NCBI GenBank assembly: GCA_016713765.1
Contig: JADJON010000003.1
Location: 558,001-622,000, forward strand
Source of the DNA: Bacteroidota bacterium
Lineage (GTDB): Bacteria > Bacteroidota > Bacteroidia > AKYH767-A > 2013-40CM-41-45
Direction of reading: 5' to 3'
DNA: 64,000 nucleotides
Shown here: in pieces, positions 27,020 through 35,462 of the stretch
Layout of the letters: each line of letters begins with the position of its first letter
How positions within the stretch are numbered: position 1 is the first letter of the stretch
Notes under the pieces: generated by a model
Databases searched by the model: none
What the model saw: the letters and a program-made list of their open reading frames with translations, nothing else
Told to the model about the DNA's origin: nothing
Made by a program: the position numbers and the translations under genes

Positions 27020-27334
27020 TCAATCGATCGCTTCGGAGGTTTGGTTCTTCTTGATCTTGGCGTTCTTCACCTTGTTGGCAAAAGTCTTGGCCGGCTTGAA
27101 GGACGGAATGTTATGCTCCGGGATCACGATGGTGGTGTTCTTGGAAATGATGCGGCCCAGTTTCTGAGCACGCTTCTTCACGATGAACGAACCGAAACCG
27201 CGCAGGTAAACGTTCTCGCCATCTGCCATGGTGTTCTTGATCACCTTCATGGCTGCCTCTACTGCCTGGAGGGCTACCGTCTTCTCAATACCCGTCTTGG
27301 TGGAGATCTCGGCTACTAGTTCTGCTTTCGTCAT
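27020..27334 (-). CDS. HU/IHF-family DNA-binding protein
   Basis: This 104-residue nucleoid protein has the HU fold: N-terminal helices (MTKAELVAEISTKTGIEKT), the GFGSF turn and the DNA-binding beta arm. The arm tip reads NTTIVIPEHNIPSFKP in place of the RNPQTG...IPA.KVP of canonical HU, and the C-terminus has a basic extension. Such divergent HU/IHF paralogues are common in Bacteroidota. A TAnnTTTG promoter lies upstream. Confidence 0.93.
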   Translation of the reverse strand: MTKAELVAEISTKTGIEKTVALQAVEAAMKVIKNTMADGENVYLRGFGSFIVKKRAQKLGRIISKNTTIVIPEHNIPSFKPAKTFANKVKNAKIKKNQTSEAID

Positions 27335-27369
27335 TGCTTTGACTATTAAGTAGTTGACCTTAGGGGGCG

Positions 27370-27377
27370 CAAAGATA
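27370..27377 (-). promoter_or_regulatory. -7 box of the HU-TPR-COX24 operon
   Basis: The minus strand reads TATCTTTG, a perfect TAnnTTTG match, 35 bp before the ATG at 27334. Confidence 0.6.
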
Positions 27378-27624
27378 ATGCTTCCGGCCCAATGGAAAAA
27401 GTGCTAATAATCATATAGTTCCGGATAATTGACCGGAGCGGGAGAATTTTCACTAAAATCGACGAAAATGGAATAAAAAACGACAATTGGAACGATCTTC
27501 CTTTTATTAACAATCTGACTCGTGTCGTTTACACCTCTAACATAAGCCCAACCCGGAGGTCAACAACTCTATGCCCGCTCTTCTACTGGCCTCGCGCGGA
27601 GGGTATAGGTGATCGGGAAAGCTA

Positions 27625-28731
27625 CTATATAAGGTAGAGCAGAAAGCCCGCAGCCGCTCCTCCCAGAACAATCCAGGCCGAATTGATTCTGGGGTAACGA
27701 AAGGTCAGCAACAAACCGGCGAAAGCGATCAGGATTGTTCGCCAGTCGTTCACACTTGCTTTCGCCATGTCGAAGCAAACGGCAACGATGATCGCCACCG
27801 AGGCCACATTCACCGCATCGAGAAAAGCCGAGAAACCGACCGAGTTGCGCAACCGGCGGACAAGCGGGTTGAGCATTGCGACGAAAACAAAAGAAGGAAG
27901 GAAGACACCCAGCGTCGCGACCATGGCTCCGCTCCAATCCCCGATCTGATAGCCGATGAAGGTGACCGCGGAAAAAACCGGACCCGGCGTGAACTGTCCA
28001 ACAGCAATCGCGTCTATCAATTGCTGCCGGCTCAACAGGCCGGTTGCCACCAATTCAGTATCAAGAAACGCGAAGAGCACATATCCACTCCCATAAAGTA
28101 CAGCTCCTATCTTGAGAAATATCCAGAACAATTGTGCATTTGAGGCCGACACGAGTACGGTTGACGGCAACTTTAAAAGTGTCAGCGGAAACAGGGAACC
28201 TTTTCCGCGACCCGGGCCGACTCGTTTCCAGGCAAGGTACGTCAGTCCTGTGCCGAACATCAGATAGATCTCGTTGCAACCCGCGAGGGAGAGCACCAGC
28301 ACGACCAGTCCGGCGATCGCCAATTCCACCGACTTAAACGAGCGTTTTGCAAGTGGAAAGACGGCCGACAACACAACCGCGATAATGGCCGGTTTGATCC
28401 CGTATAGATACGGCTGTAAATCGGGAAGCGTACCATAGCGTTTATACAACCAGGCCAGGCAGGCTGTCAGGACAACAGCGGGAAAAATGAAACAAACGCC
28501 CGCGAGCAGCAAGCCTCTCCAACCGGCACGTTCATGGCCGATGTGTATGGCCAACTCGGTGCTATTCGGGCCCGGTATCAGGTTGGTCGCGCCCACGAGA
28601 TCGAGGAAATGATCATGCGTCATCCACTTCCTCTTCGTAACCACCTCCTCTTGCATCATGGCGATGTGTACAGCCGGTCCTCCGAATGCTGTAAATCCCA
28701 ACCGGAAAAACAAAGTGGCAAGTTCTTTCAT
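27625..28731 (-). CDS. chrA: Chromate transporter ChrA-type
   Basis: This 368-residue membrane protein has two homologous CHR domains, the long form of the family that exports chromate. Diagnostic motifs are FTAFGGPAVHIAMM with LVGATNLIPGPNSTE in the first half and GQFTPGPVFSAVTFIGY in the second. About ten membrane helices are visible. It is the last gene of an operon with DoxX and a haem lipoprotein, 6 bp after doxX. Chromate as substrate is inferred from the family; many ChrA homologues are untested. Confidence 0.88.
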   Translation of the reverse strand: MKELATLFFRLGFTAFGGPAVHIAMMQEEVVTKRKWMTHDHFLDLVGATNLIPGPNSTELAIHIGHERAGWRGLLLAGVCFIFPAVVLTACLAWLYKRYGTLPDLQPYLYGIKPAIIAVVLSAVFPLAKRSFKSVELAIAGLVVLVLSLAGCNEIYLMFGTGLTYLAWKRVGPGRGKGSLFPLTLLKLPSTVLVSASNAQLFWIFLKIGAVLYGSGYVLFAFLDTELVATGLLSRQQLIDAIAVGQFTPGPVFSAVTFIGYQIGDWSGAMVATLGVFLPSFVFVAMLNPLVRRLRNSVGFSAFLDAVNVASVAIIVAVCFDMAKASVNDWRTILIAFAGLLLTFRYPRINSAWIVLGGAAAGFLLYLI

Positions 28732-28737
28732 CCCGGG

Positions 28738-29166
28738 CTATTGCTTGTCGCCAAACCAACGATGATCCAGAGACAGCCGTCCACCGCCATAGCGGACCAA
28801 CATCAGGAGCAGAAGAGTCATCGCGAAATCCGTCCTGTATTCGTGCGCCATCGGAAAGAAGCCTTGTTTGACGAGGGTAGGATACTTCGTCGTAATGAAC
28901 GCAACGATCATCACGACCAACAATGGCAGGGCAGCCAATCGGGTAAAAAGTCCGAACAGCACCAACAGTCCGCAAACAATCTCGAAACACCCGGTAAAAC
29001 CAGCCCAGAATTCAGCGTTCTCAAAGCCGATTTTCGCGAACCTTCCCGCTCCAACACTGTCTGCAAATGTGAATTTCTGAATCCCTTCCGAGAGGAATAC
29101 CAGTCCGACAATGATTCGCGGAATCAATGTCGGCACGGTCGATGTAAGCAACCACCTATTGACCAT
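28738..29166 (-). CDS. DoxX-family membrane protein
   Basis: The protein has 142 residues and four membrane helices with the DoxX pattern (RIIVGLVFLSEGIQKF, GCFEIVCGLLVLFGLFTRLAALPL). DoxX proteins are linked to quinone redox chemistry or thiosulfate oxidation in some organisms, but most are uncharacterised. Its start overlaps the end of the haem lipoprotein gene by 11 bp, so the two are translationally coupled, and chrA follows after 6 bp. Confidence 0.85.
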   Translation of the reverse strand: MVNRWLLTSTVPTLIPRIIVGLVFLSEGIQKFTFADSVGAGRFAKIGFENAEFWAGFTGCFEIVCGLLVLFGLFTRLAALPLLVVMIVAFITTKYPTLVKQGFFPMAHEYRTDFAMTLLLLMLVRYGGGRLSLDHRWFGDKQ

Positions 29167-29665
29167 CCTTCAACTTGAATTCCTGGTTTGTGAATGGCGG
29201 CTCATCGGGGATCTTCACCACATTGAATCCGAAATCCGTGGCCCGATGACAATCGTTGCAGGCGTCGGTCAGCAATGCGTATTGCTCGCGGAACCGATCG
29301 ACCTTTCCTTCCGATACAGCTAATTGAATACTGTCCAATCCCGGGAGCAGCGATCCGGTCATCCGACTCTCCTCACGTTCCTGTTGAAACTTCGTGATCT
29401 GTTCCAGTGTTTCCTGAATCTCATGGATCTCGAATGCCGCAAGTTTCCAATTCGCGTTCACACCTGCGAACCAGAGTTTGTTGTGATGGACCTGAATGCT
29501 TCCCATCATTTCACCGAATCCCGGCTTGTATGCTTCGGACAGCCTGGCTTCCAGACTATCCAGCCTGATCTGCGTGTTTGGCTGCTCTACGTTCCCCGAT
29601 CCGCAACCTGACAAGGCCAGCAGGAGGATCATTGAATAATACCGCTTCAGCTTTTCTTGCATCAT
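29156..29665 (-). CDS. Haem-binding lipoprotein, cytochrome c'-like
   Basis: This 169-residue protein has a lipobox (LLLALSGC, Cys21) and a single haem c motif CNDCH (136-140) near the end of a mostly helical domain. That is the arrangement of four-helix-bundle cytochromes of the c' type. It should be anchored in a membrane facing the periplasm and carry one covalent haem. It is the first gene of the operon with DoxX and ChrA. I found no named family for it. Other electron-transfer genes are not nearby. Confidence 0.72.
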   Translation of the reverse strand: MMQEKLKRYYSMILLLALSGCGSGNVEQPNTQIRLDSLEARLSEAYKPGFGEMMGSIQVHHNKLWFAGVNANWKLAAFEIHEIQETLEQITKFQQEREESRMTGSLLPGLDSIQLAVSEGKVDRFREQYALLTDACNDCHRATDFGFNVVKIPDEPPFTNQEFKLKDGQ

Positions 29666-29680
29666 GCAATTCCCAATCCG

Positions 29681-30883
29681 TTAACGATTAATTAACAAGA
29701 TTTCCCGGTGAAGCAATTTACCATTTTCCATTAGTTGAATGACATACTGCCCCGAAGGAACATCCGTCAAATCGACGCTTCCCTGAACTCCACTGATCGT
29801 CTTACGATGCACACACGCACCTTGCATATCCACGATTTCCATCAAACCTGTGCAGGCACTGAGGGTTTCCCAATGAAGTACGGTCCCGTTCGCCAATGGG
29901 TTTGGGAAAACTTTCATATCGGTCGCCCGGGGAGGGATGTGAATAGCAGTACTCCCTGAGGATTTAAAGATTGCACCCATATCACCGACGACGAAACCGG
30001 TCTGCGCATCGAGAAAGCGAACCGCATACAGGTTGCCCGTAAATCCGGGAATCGTATCCTGGCTCCAGGTATCGCCCCCGTCCTGGCTCCGGCAAAAAGT
30101 CGAATGCCAGCCGCAGGCGAATCCATGCAAACTATCCGGGAAATGAATGGAGTAAAGATCGACCGGACCTGCGGTTGCCAGGTCGCTCCAGCTTACACCA
30201 CCGTCATCCGTTCCGACGAAGGTGGCGATGTACCAACCGCCGATGAATCCGCGGGTCTCACTGGTGAAAAAGACCGCTTCCAGCGAGCAGATATTACCGA
30301 TCGGGCGGATGGTATCCATCACCCAGTTCAGTCCGCCATCGGTGGTCTTCAGGAACTGCCAGTTATATCCGACCCCCGTCGCGTATCCCACCTGTGCACT
30401 GGGAAACGATAGCGATGCCAGCTTACGTACCAGGGGTGTTGAAAGGATGGTCCAGGTTTGTCCGCGATCCGCCGTACGTGCGATCTTCCCATCCTCTCCC
30501 GAGACAAATCCGGTGTTCGCATCGGAGAATTCGATATCGTACCAGCCGTCGCGAGACAGCGAAGGCTCCAGGGTCCAGGAATCGCCGGCGTCCATCGTAT
30601 GATAGAGGCCGCTGTCACTGGCCACCCAACCTTCGTGTCCGTTAAGAAAGTGAACGGCATTCAAGCCGGCACTTGTCGGGAACGATAATGCCGACCAACT
30701 TTCTCCTACATCGAACGAACGAAGTATCACACCGTCTTGTCCGACCACATAGCCGGTATCCCGATTGGGAAAATAAAGATCAAATAACGCAACCGAAGTA
30801 CCGGATGCTTTCTGAACCCACTGGGCAGAAAGGTCGAGGGCGGACAGGAGCAGGCATGTACAGGCAAGCAAATGTGATTTCAT
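29681..30883 (-). CDS. T9SS-secreted YCF48/BNR beta-propeller protein
   Basis: This 400-residue protein has a signal peptide (MKSHLLACTCLLLSALDLSAQ). About seven blades of the YCF48/HCF136-like type follow, each with a GYxVGxxGxIxRSxDxGxSW pattern (GYVVGQDGVILRSFDVGESW, GFVSGEDGKIARTADRGQTW). The final 80 residues are a type A T9SS sorting domain (MKVFPNPLANGTVL, SGQYVIQLM). It is an extracellular propeller of unknown ligand. It lies 16 bp upstream of nothing cotranscribed on its strand except possibly the haem operon. It has its own promoter. Confidence 0.87.
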   Translation of the reverse strand: MKSHLLACTCLLLSALDLSAQWVQKASGTSVALFDLYFPNRDTGYVVGQDGVILRSFDVGESWSALSFPTSAGLNAVHFLNGHEGWVASDSGLYHTMDAGDSWTLEPSLSRDGWYDIEFSDANTGFVSGEDGKIARTADRGQTWTILSTPLVRKLASLSFPSAQVGYATGVGYNWQFLKTTDGGLNWVMDTIRPIGNICSLEAVFFTSETRGFIGGWYIATFVGTDDGGVSWSDLATAGPVDLYSIHFPDSLHGFACGWHSTFCRSQDGGDTWSQDTIPGFTGNLYAVRFLDAQTGFVVGDMGAIFKSSGSTAIHIPPRATDMKVFPNPLANGTVLHWETLSACTGLMEIVDMQGACVHRKTISGVQGSVDLTDVPSGQYVIQLMENGKLLHREILLINR

Positions 30884-30903
30884 GATCAGGGAGTTTAGTG
30901 ACT

Positions 30904-30911
30904 CAAAAATA
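30904..30911 (-). promoter_or_regulatory. -7 box of the YCF48-like protein gene
   Basis: The minus strand reads TATTTTTG, a perfect TAnnTTTG match, 20 bp before the ATG at 30883. Confidence 0.55.
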
Positions 30912-30969
30912 AATCAGGCCTGTTCCGACCCACAGGTTGAATCCTCGGACTCAAGGGTAAAAAATTAAC

Positions 30970-31809
30970 CTAACGGATACCGGCCCGGTACTCCAGGGGC
31001 GTAAATCCGGTAGCGGAGCGAAAGTACTTGGAAAAATTACCCGGCTCGTCGAAGTTCAGGCGATAAGCGATCTCCTTTACCGAAAGGTCAGTATGATACA
31101 GGAGCTTTTTGATCTCCGCGACAAGATGGACGCGAATGATGTTGAGCGGCGTATTCCCGGTATGTTCCTTACAAACAGCGATGAGGTGCTTCGGGCTGAT
31201 GTGCAGCAAGTCCGCATAATCCTCCACCCGCTTGTGATCCGCGTAATGTCGCTGCACGAGGAGCATGAAGCGGTCGACCAACGGATTTCCCACACGCAAA
31301 GCCGCTCCCGGCCGGTCGCGTTCCCAGAAGCGCGACAAATAGATTGCCAGCGATTGCACGAGCGAACGAAGCACCAGCTCGTTCCCGGCAGCCTGTTCCC
31401 GCGTTTCAGTACGGATCAGGTCAAGGTAAATGAGCGCCCGTTTGAATGCGGCAGCCGGCAACTGAATCACCGGTCGCTCGGTACCGAAAGGTAGGGATCG
31501 AAGCAAGGGCCGGTCGATCACGCCGGGAAGAAACAGCAGGGTGCAACCCGAAGATGCTTTTTCACGAAAGACGAGGTGCACGTCGTCGGGTCCGACGAAG
31601 TGTATCTCGTATTTCTTCATCGGCAGACTGGAAAAATTGAGGTCGTGCTCGCCTCCGCTGCCGGTGATGATCAGCAGTTCGTAGAACTGATGCCGGTGCG
31701 GCTTTTCCGGCGCGAAAGCCTTTGCACGCGGCGCCCAGTCGATGAGGTCGATCTCCCGGATCGTGCCGGGCGGCGGTTTCAGGATATGCCGAGGGATGGT
31801 ACCGGACAT
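30970..31809 (-). CDS. AraC-family transcriptional regulator
   Basis: This 279-residue regulator has an N-terminal cupin-like sensor (KPHRHQFYELLIIT) and a C-terminal AraC DNA-binding domain with two helix-turn-helix motifs (VEDYADLLHISPKHLIAVCKE and VKEIAYRLNFDEPGNFSKYF, ending GFTPLEYRAG). The ligand and target genes are not evident. It diverges from mutY and follows, on the minus strand, nothing obviously metabolic. A short run of imperfect 9-bp units with the core CACGGAT lies in the gap upstream (31861-31901). Confidence 0.9.
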   Translation of the reverse strand: MSGTIPRHILKPPPGTIREIDLIDWAPRAKAFAPEKPHRHQFYELLIITGSGGEHDLNFSSLPMKKYEIHFVGPDDVHLVFREKASSGCTLLFLPGVIDRPLLRSLPFGTERPVIQLPAAAFKRALIYLDLIRTETREQAAGNELVLRSLVQSLAIYLSRFWERDRPGAALRVGNPLVDRFMLLVQRHYADHKRVEDYADLLHISPKHLIAVCKEHTGNTPLNIIRVHLVAEIKKLLYHTDLSVKEIAYRLNFDEPGNFSKYFRSATGFTPLEYRAGIR

Positions 31810-31936
31810 GTTGTCGAAAATACTGATTCCGGGGAAATGCCTATTGGGCTCCGAATTATTTGCACACGGATGACACGGATAATGCGGATGATCACGGATT
31901 CAAAATTCACACTTGTCGTACCTTGTGTGGAGATTT

Positions 31937-32983
31937 ATGGCGGCATTCGGCGGTACGTTATTGCGTTGGTATAAAAAGCACGCGCGGGAATTGCCCTGGC
32001 GGGAAACGCGTGACCCGTATGTGATCTGGTTGTCGGAGGTGATCCTGCAACAGACCCGCGTCGAACAAGGGCTTCCCTACTTCCATCGTTTCACCGAGGC
32101 ATTACCGACCGTCCACGATCTTGCCCGCGCCAAAGAGGAGAAAGTGATGAAGCTCTGGCAGGGTCTGGGGTATTACAGTCGTGCCAGGAACCTGCACAAG
32201 GCGGCCAAGGTTGTGGCGAATGAATATCAGGGAAAGTTCCCTCGCACCTTCGACGAACTGCGCAGCTTACCGGGTATCGGCGACTACACCGCTGCGGCCA
32301 TCGCTTCCTTTGCCTTTGACCAGGCAGTCGCCGTGGTCGACGGTAACGTGTTCCGCTTTTTGTCGCGTTGCTTCGGTATTGATACGCCGATCGACTCCCC
32401 ACGCGCGAAGCGGGAATTCCGGGAACTCGCGGAGTCGTTGATGGAAGGCCATGCGCCTCACCTGTTCAACCAGGCGATCATGGAGTTCGGGGCGATCAGT
32501 TGCAAGTCGGCACAGCCGTTGTGTGCAAGCTGTCCTTTCCGGGATACCTGTCATGCCTTTCAACGTGATCTGATCACCAAGCTTCCCGTAAAAGCCAAAA
32601 AGCAAAAGGTCCGTGACCGCTACTTCCACTATCTGATTCTCAACACGCCGAAAGGCGTGTACTTGCGGCAACGAGCTACCGGCGACATCTGGGCGAAGCT
32701 CTACGAATTTCCGCTCATTGAAACGGATCAGCCCACTGAACCGGCATCACTCATGCGTTCGTCCGCCTGGAAACGCATCCTGGGAAAGCAACCGATCCAT
32801 ATCCGACAGATCAGTCGGGAATACAAGCACCTGCTGAGTCACCAGCGCATCCATGCCCGCTTCTATCTACTGGATGGCAAGGTGAAGCCGGAGCAAGATT
32901 GGATACTCGCCGATAAGGCGAAACGCAAACGGCTGGCCGTATCGCGCCTGGTCGAGACCGGCTTAGAGCAGGCAGGCTTTTGA
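31937..32983 (+). CDS. mutY: A/G-specific adenine glycosylase MutY
   Basis: MutY removes adenine mispaired with 8-oxoguanine. From the ATG at 31937 it has 348 residues. The catalytic Glu34 is in SEVILQQTRVEQ, the helix-hairpin-helix is LPGIGDYTAAA with Asp135 in VVDGNVFR. The iron-sulfur cysteines are 189, 196, 199 and 205 (C-X6-C-X2-C-X5-C). The C-terminal 130 residues are the NUDIX-like 8-oxoG recognition domain. In many Bacteroidota mutY precedes ssb, gldE and gldD; here five small minus-strand genes are interposed. Confidence 0.95.
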   Translation: MAAFGGTLLRWYKKHARELPWRETRDPYVIWLSEVILQQTRVEQGLPYFHRFTEALPTVHDLARAKEEKVMKLWQGLGYYSRARNLHKAAKVVANEYQGKFPRTFDELRSLPGIGDYTAAAIASFAFDQAVAVVDGNVFRFLSRCFGIDTPIDSPRAKREFRELAESLMEGHAPHLFNQAIMEFGAISCKSAQPLCASCPFRDTCHAFQRDLITKLPVKAKKQKVRDRYFHYLILNTPKGVYLRQRATGDIWAKLYEFPLIETDQPTEPASLMRSSAWKRILGKQPIHIRQISREYKHLLSHQRIHARFYLLDGKVKPEQDWILADKAKRKRLAVSRLVETGLEQAGF

Positions 32984-32987
32984 GGGA

Positions 32988-33515
32988 TCAGCCTTTGTTG
33001 CGCAGCGAGAGAAAAATGTAGCCGGCTGTCGGCAACAACAGCAATGCGAGCACGATGAACAAGGTAGCGCTGTCCGGCGGGCCGGATGATTGCGCCGCAG
33101 CCCGGATCGAAAGACGGACAACAAGTCCCAGCACAACCAGGATCGACAATTTCAGCACACGCAGAAAACGCGTTGCCAACCGGTATTGAAAAGCCGCATT
33201 GTCCTGCGTGATCTTCAAACCGTAGTTGAACAGGTGCGGGAAGCGTCCGATCACCGTCATCACCAGAAAAACAAACGTCCCGATCGCGGGAAGGATCAGT
33301 AACGACCATCGGCTTCCGAAATCATTGGGAGATCCGCTGCCGTCGAAATGGGTGGGCACGGTTTCCGGGGCCTGGAGCACCGAAGAAACGGTGTACGTCC
33401 ACAGCACCGCCAGTGCAATCCAGCCTGAAACTTCGAGGATACGATCCAGCGGTCCGCTTTCCAACGAAAGTCGGGGCCTGCCTTTGTAGGAAGGATCACC
33501 ACTCAAGATGCCCAT
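32988..33515 (-). CDS. DUF1648 membrane protein
   Basis: This 175-residue protein has four predicted membrane helices and the DUF1648 signature VPTHFDGSGSPNDFGSRW between the first two. DUF1648 occurs in SdpI-like immunity and related membrane proteins, but no toxin gene is nearby. It converges on mutY with only 4 bp between the two stop codons. Confidence 0.8.
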   Translation of the reverse strand: MGILSGDPSYKGRPRLSLESGPLDRILEVSGWIALAVLWTYTVSSVLQAPETVPTHFDGSGSPNDFGSRWSLLILPAIGTFVFLVMTVIGRFPHLFNYGLKITQDNAAFQYRLATRFLRVLKLSILVVLGLVVRLSIRAAAQSSGPPDSATLFIVLALLLLPTAGYIFLSLRNKG

Positions 33516-33537
33516 AGGTGTCGGTTAAACTGCGAAG

Positions 33538-34002
33538 TTACAATTTCCGCATCGGGAGTTCCTGCCGCCGAAAGGTCCCTTCGATCATGCCCTCAATGGA
33601 CGCGACCAGGGAATCGCGGCCGACGCGCCGATAAACAATGCGGCTCGGGAAATCGTGCTCCGGGTTCACAAAGCTCACGCTATCACCGGCATGATCGGCC
33701 ATCCGGAACACAACCGACTTCCCATCGTTCTGTCCGCTAACGGTCGGCACGTAGAAAACCTCGGTACCGCTCAGATAGCACTCCATCGTTTCCGAAAAGA
33801 CCGTATCGCCCTGCACCACCTGGTAGCTGAATCCCTTCATCAGCGTATCGTTCACCTTCGTCCACCGCTCCACCAGCCGCCCCTCAGCATCGGCCATTTC
33901 CCATTCACCAATGATCCACTCCGGAACAGACCGGGGTTCTCTCCAGTTGCAGGCAAGGAGCAGGGAGAGGAGAAAGGTGGAAAGGACATGGCGGGTGGGC
34001 AT
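33538..34002 (-). CDS. DUF6265-like lipoprotein
   Basis: The 154-residue protein has a signal sequence with a lipobox-like end (LLSLLLAC). Its single domain has the pattern W-x-x-G-x-W near the start (WIIGEWEMADAEGRLVERW) and NPEHDFPSRIVY near residue 115, features of DUF6265. The fold is expected to be a small beta-barrel. The function is unknown. A 180-bp block of GGTAACT repeats lies immediately upstream. Confidence 0.75.
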   Translation of the reverse strand: MPTRHVLSTFLLSLLLACNWREPRSVPEWIIGEWEMADAEGRLVERWTKVNDTLMKGFSYQVVQGDTVFSETMECYLSGTEVFYVPTVSGQNDGKSVVFRMADHAGDSVSFVNPEHDFPSRIVYRRVGRDSLVASIEGMIEGTFRRQELPMRKL

Positions 34003-34007
34003 GGGTG

Positions 34008-34188
34008 GTGGTTGGTTGGTGGTTGGTGATTGGTAACTAGTAACTAGTAACTGGTAACTGGTAACTGGTAACTGGTAACTGGTAACTGGTAACTAGAAAT
34101 TGGCTACTAGCATAATCTCTTTCAATTACTAATTTCTAGTTACTAATTTCTAATTACTAATAACAAATTACTAGTTTCTAGTTACCAG
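34008..34188. repeat. GGTAACT heptamer array with inverted right arm
   Basis: Units of the GGTAACT/AGTAACT type run through 34032-34095 after related GGTTGGT units. After a 27-bp centre, inverted units (TTACTAG, AGTTACC, with decay) fill 34123-34188. The two halves are roughly complementary, so the block could fold into one long imperfect hairpin. It ends 3 bp before the stop codon of the next gene. Confidence 0.87.
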
Positions 34189-34191
34189 TCC

Positions 34192-34848
34192 TCACCGAAC
34201 AATTCCAAAGTTAAACACTCCCGTCTTCGTTGCTCCCCAGACGCGGAGCCAGATAGGGAGGACGGCTTCGGTGCCGCGGGCGTTGGTGATGTCGCCGAGG
34301 TCGAGCAATTGCTCGTCTTTCCAGCCGAAGGTCTTGAGCAGCGCGCGGACTTTTTCCTTCGCTTCGGCTTCGTTGCCGCAAAGGTAGTTGATGTGGTTAC
34401 CGTCGCCGATCATGCGCGGGTTGATCATGAGTCCGCACCACATCGTGTTGAGGGTCTTCACCACCTTCACATTGGGAAACGTCCGCTGGATCTCTTCGCC
34501 CAACGAGTTGAAATTGCTGAGCGCGGGCACGAGTCCCGGCGGCATACCGCGGGAGAAGTCGAGCGGATTGGCCACATCGATGAGGATCTTCCCGTCGAGT
34601 GCGGCTCCGGCGAGTTTCAAAGCATCGAGGCTGGCTTCGCCTTTGGTACAGTTGAAGATGATCTCTCCGAATGCCGCCGCATCCGCAAAGGTGCCGGCGG
34701 AAGCCTTTCCGCTCTGCTTAGCCACGAAGGCCAGGGCCTTTTCGTTATTCGCGCTGCGCGAACCCATCATGACATCATGACCGAGTTCGACCAGTTTACT
34801 ACCGATTGTATCACCGACGTTGCCGGTGCCGAGGATGGAAATACGCAT
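34192..34848 (-). CDS. NAD(P)-binding F420-reductase-like protein
   Basis: The 218-residue protein opens with a Rossmann nucleotide site (ISILGTGNVGDTIGSKL) and has the NADPH-dependent F420 reductase-like layout, with GSRSANNEKA after the second strand and DVANPLDF near residue 92. F420 itself is unlikely in this phylum, so it is probably a general NAD(P)-dependent reductase of unknown substrate. Repeats flank the gene on both sides. Confidence 0.8.
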   Translation of the reverse strand: MRISILGTGNVGDTIGSKLVELGHDVMMGSRSANNEKALAFVAKQSGKASAGTFADAAAFGEIIFNCTKGEASLDALKLAGAALDGKILIDVANPLDFSRGMPPGLVPALSNFNSLGEEIQRTFPNVKVVKTLNTMWCGLMINPRMIGDGNHINYLCGNEAEAKEKVRALLKTFGWKDEQLLDLGDITNARGTEAVLPIWLRVWGATKTGVFNFGIVR

Positions 34849-34864
34849 TTTCAGTTTAGAGTTT

Positions 34865-35042
34865 CCTGCCTTCGCTAAAGCTACGGCAGGCAGGCGGGTT
34901 CCGCGTTTAATTAGTTTTTCCTTAACTTGTATGGTTTATCTTCTATTCGCTCCCGCCTACGCTAAAGCTTCGGCGGGCAAGATTTACTGTTTACTGTTTA
35001 CTGTTTACTGTTTACTGTTCACTGTTCACTGTTCACTATTCA
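34865..35042. repeat. Two hairpin elements and TTTACTG heptamers
   Basis: Hairpin elements lie at 34865-34894 (arms CCTGCC, GGCAGG) and 34952-34980 (arms CCCGCC, GGCGGG), both in the same orientation. TTACTGT and TCACTGT heptamers run from 34984 into the stop codon of the VOC gene at 35042. Confidence 0.9.
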
Positions 35043-35462
35043 AGCTTTCTCCAACGCCGCAATCTCCAGTTTGACCATCTTCAACAACACCGGCCCGACG
35101 CGTTTGGCCCGTTCGGGATCGCTCATCCATTCGCCTAGTTTTTTCGGGATGATCTGCCAGGAGACACCAAAACGATCCTTGAGCCATCCGCAACGGCTTT
35201 CTTCACCGCCGTCGAGCAGTCGGTTCCAGTAATGGTCGATTTCTTCTTGCGTATCGCATTCCACGACCAGCGAGACCGCTTCGGTGAATTTGTATTTGGG
35301 CCCTCCATTGAGGCCCATGAATTTCCGGCCATTCAATTCGAAGGTTACAACCATCGGATTTTCCTGCAGGATCTTCGAGTTGGGAAAAATCGAACAATAA
35401 AAGTCCGCTGCTGCACGCGCCTGACCGTCGAACCAAAGACAAGGATGAATGGGGTGGCTCAT
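35040..35462 (-). CDS. VOC-family (PhnB-like) protein
   Basis: This 140-residue protein belongs to the glyoxalase/VOC superfamily, PhnB-like group (HPCLWFDGQARAAADFYCSIF at the start, then FGVSWQIIPKKL). Members bind metal or small molecules and most lack a known reaction. Its start overlaps the stop of the upstream DUF1801 gene by 4 bp. This pair is a common VOC-DUF1801 combination. Its stop codon is formed by the end of a heptamer array. Confidence 0.85.
   Translation of the reverse strand: MSHPIHPCLWFDGQARAAADFYCSIFPNSKILQENPMVVTFELNGRKFMGLNGGPKYKFTEAVSLVVECDTQEEIDHYWNRLLDGGEESRCGWLKDRFGVSWQIIPKKLGEWMSDPERAKRVGPVLLKMVKLEIAALEKA

Noticed and set aside
32988..33515. DUF1648 gene as the immunity half of a toxin system
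   Set aside because: No small toxin-like or exported peptide gene lies beside it, and DUF1648 alone is not diagnostic.
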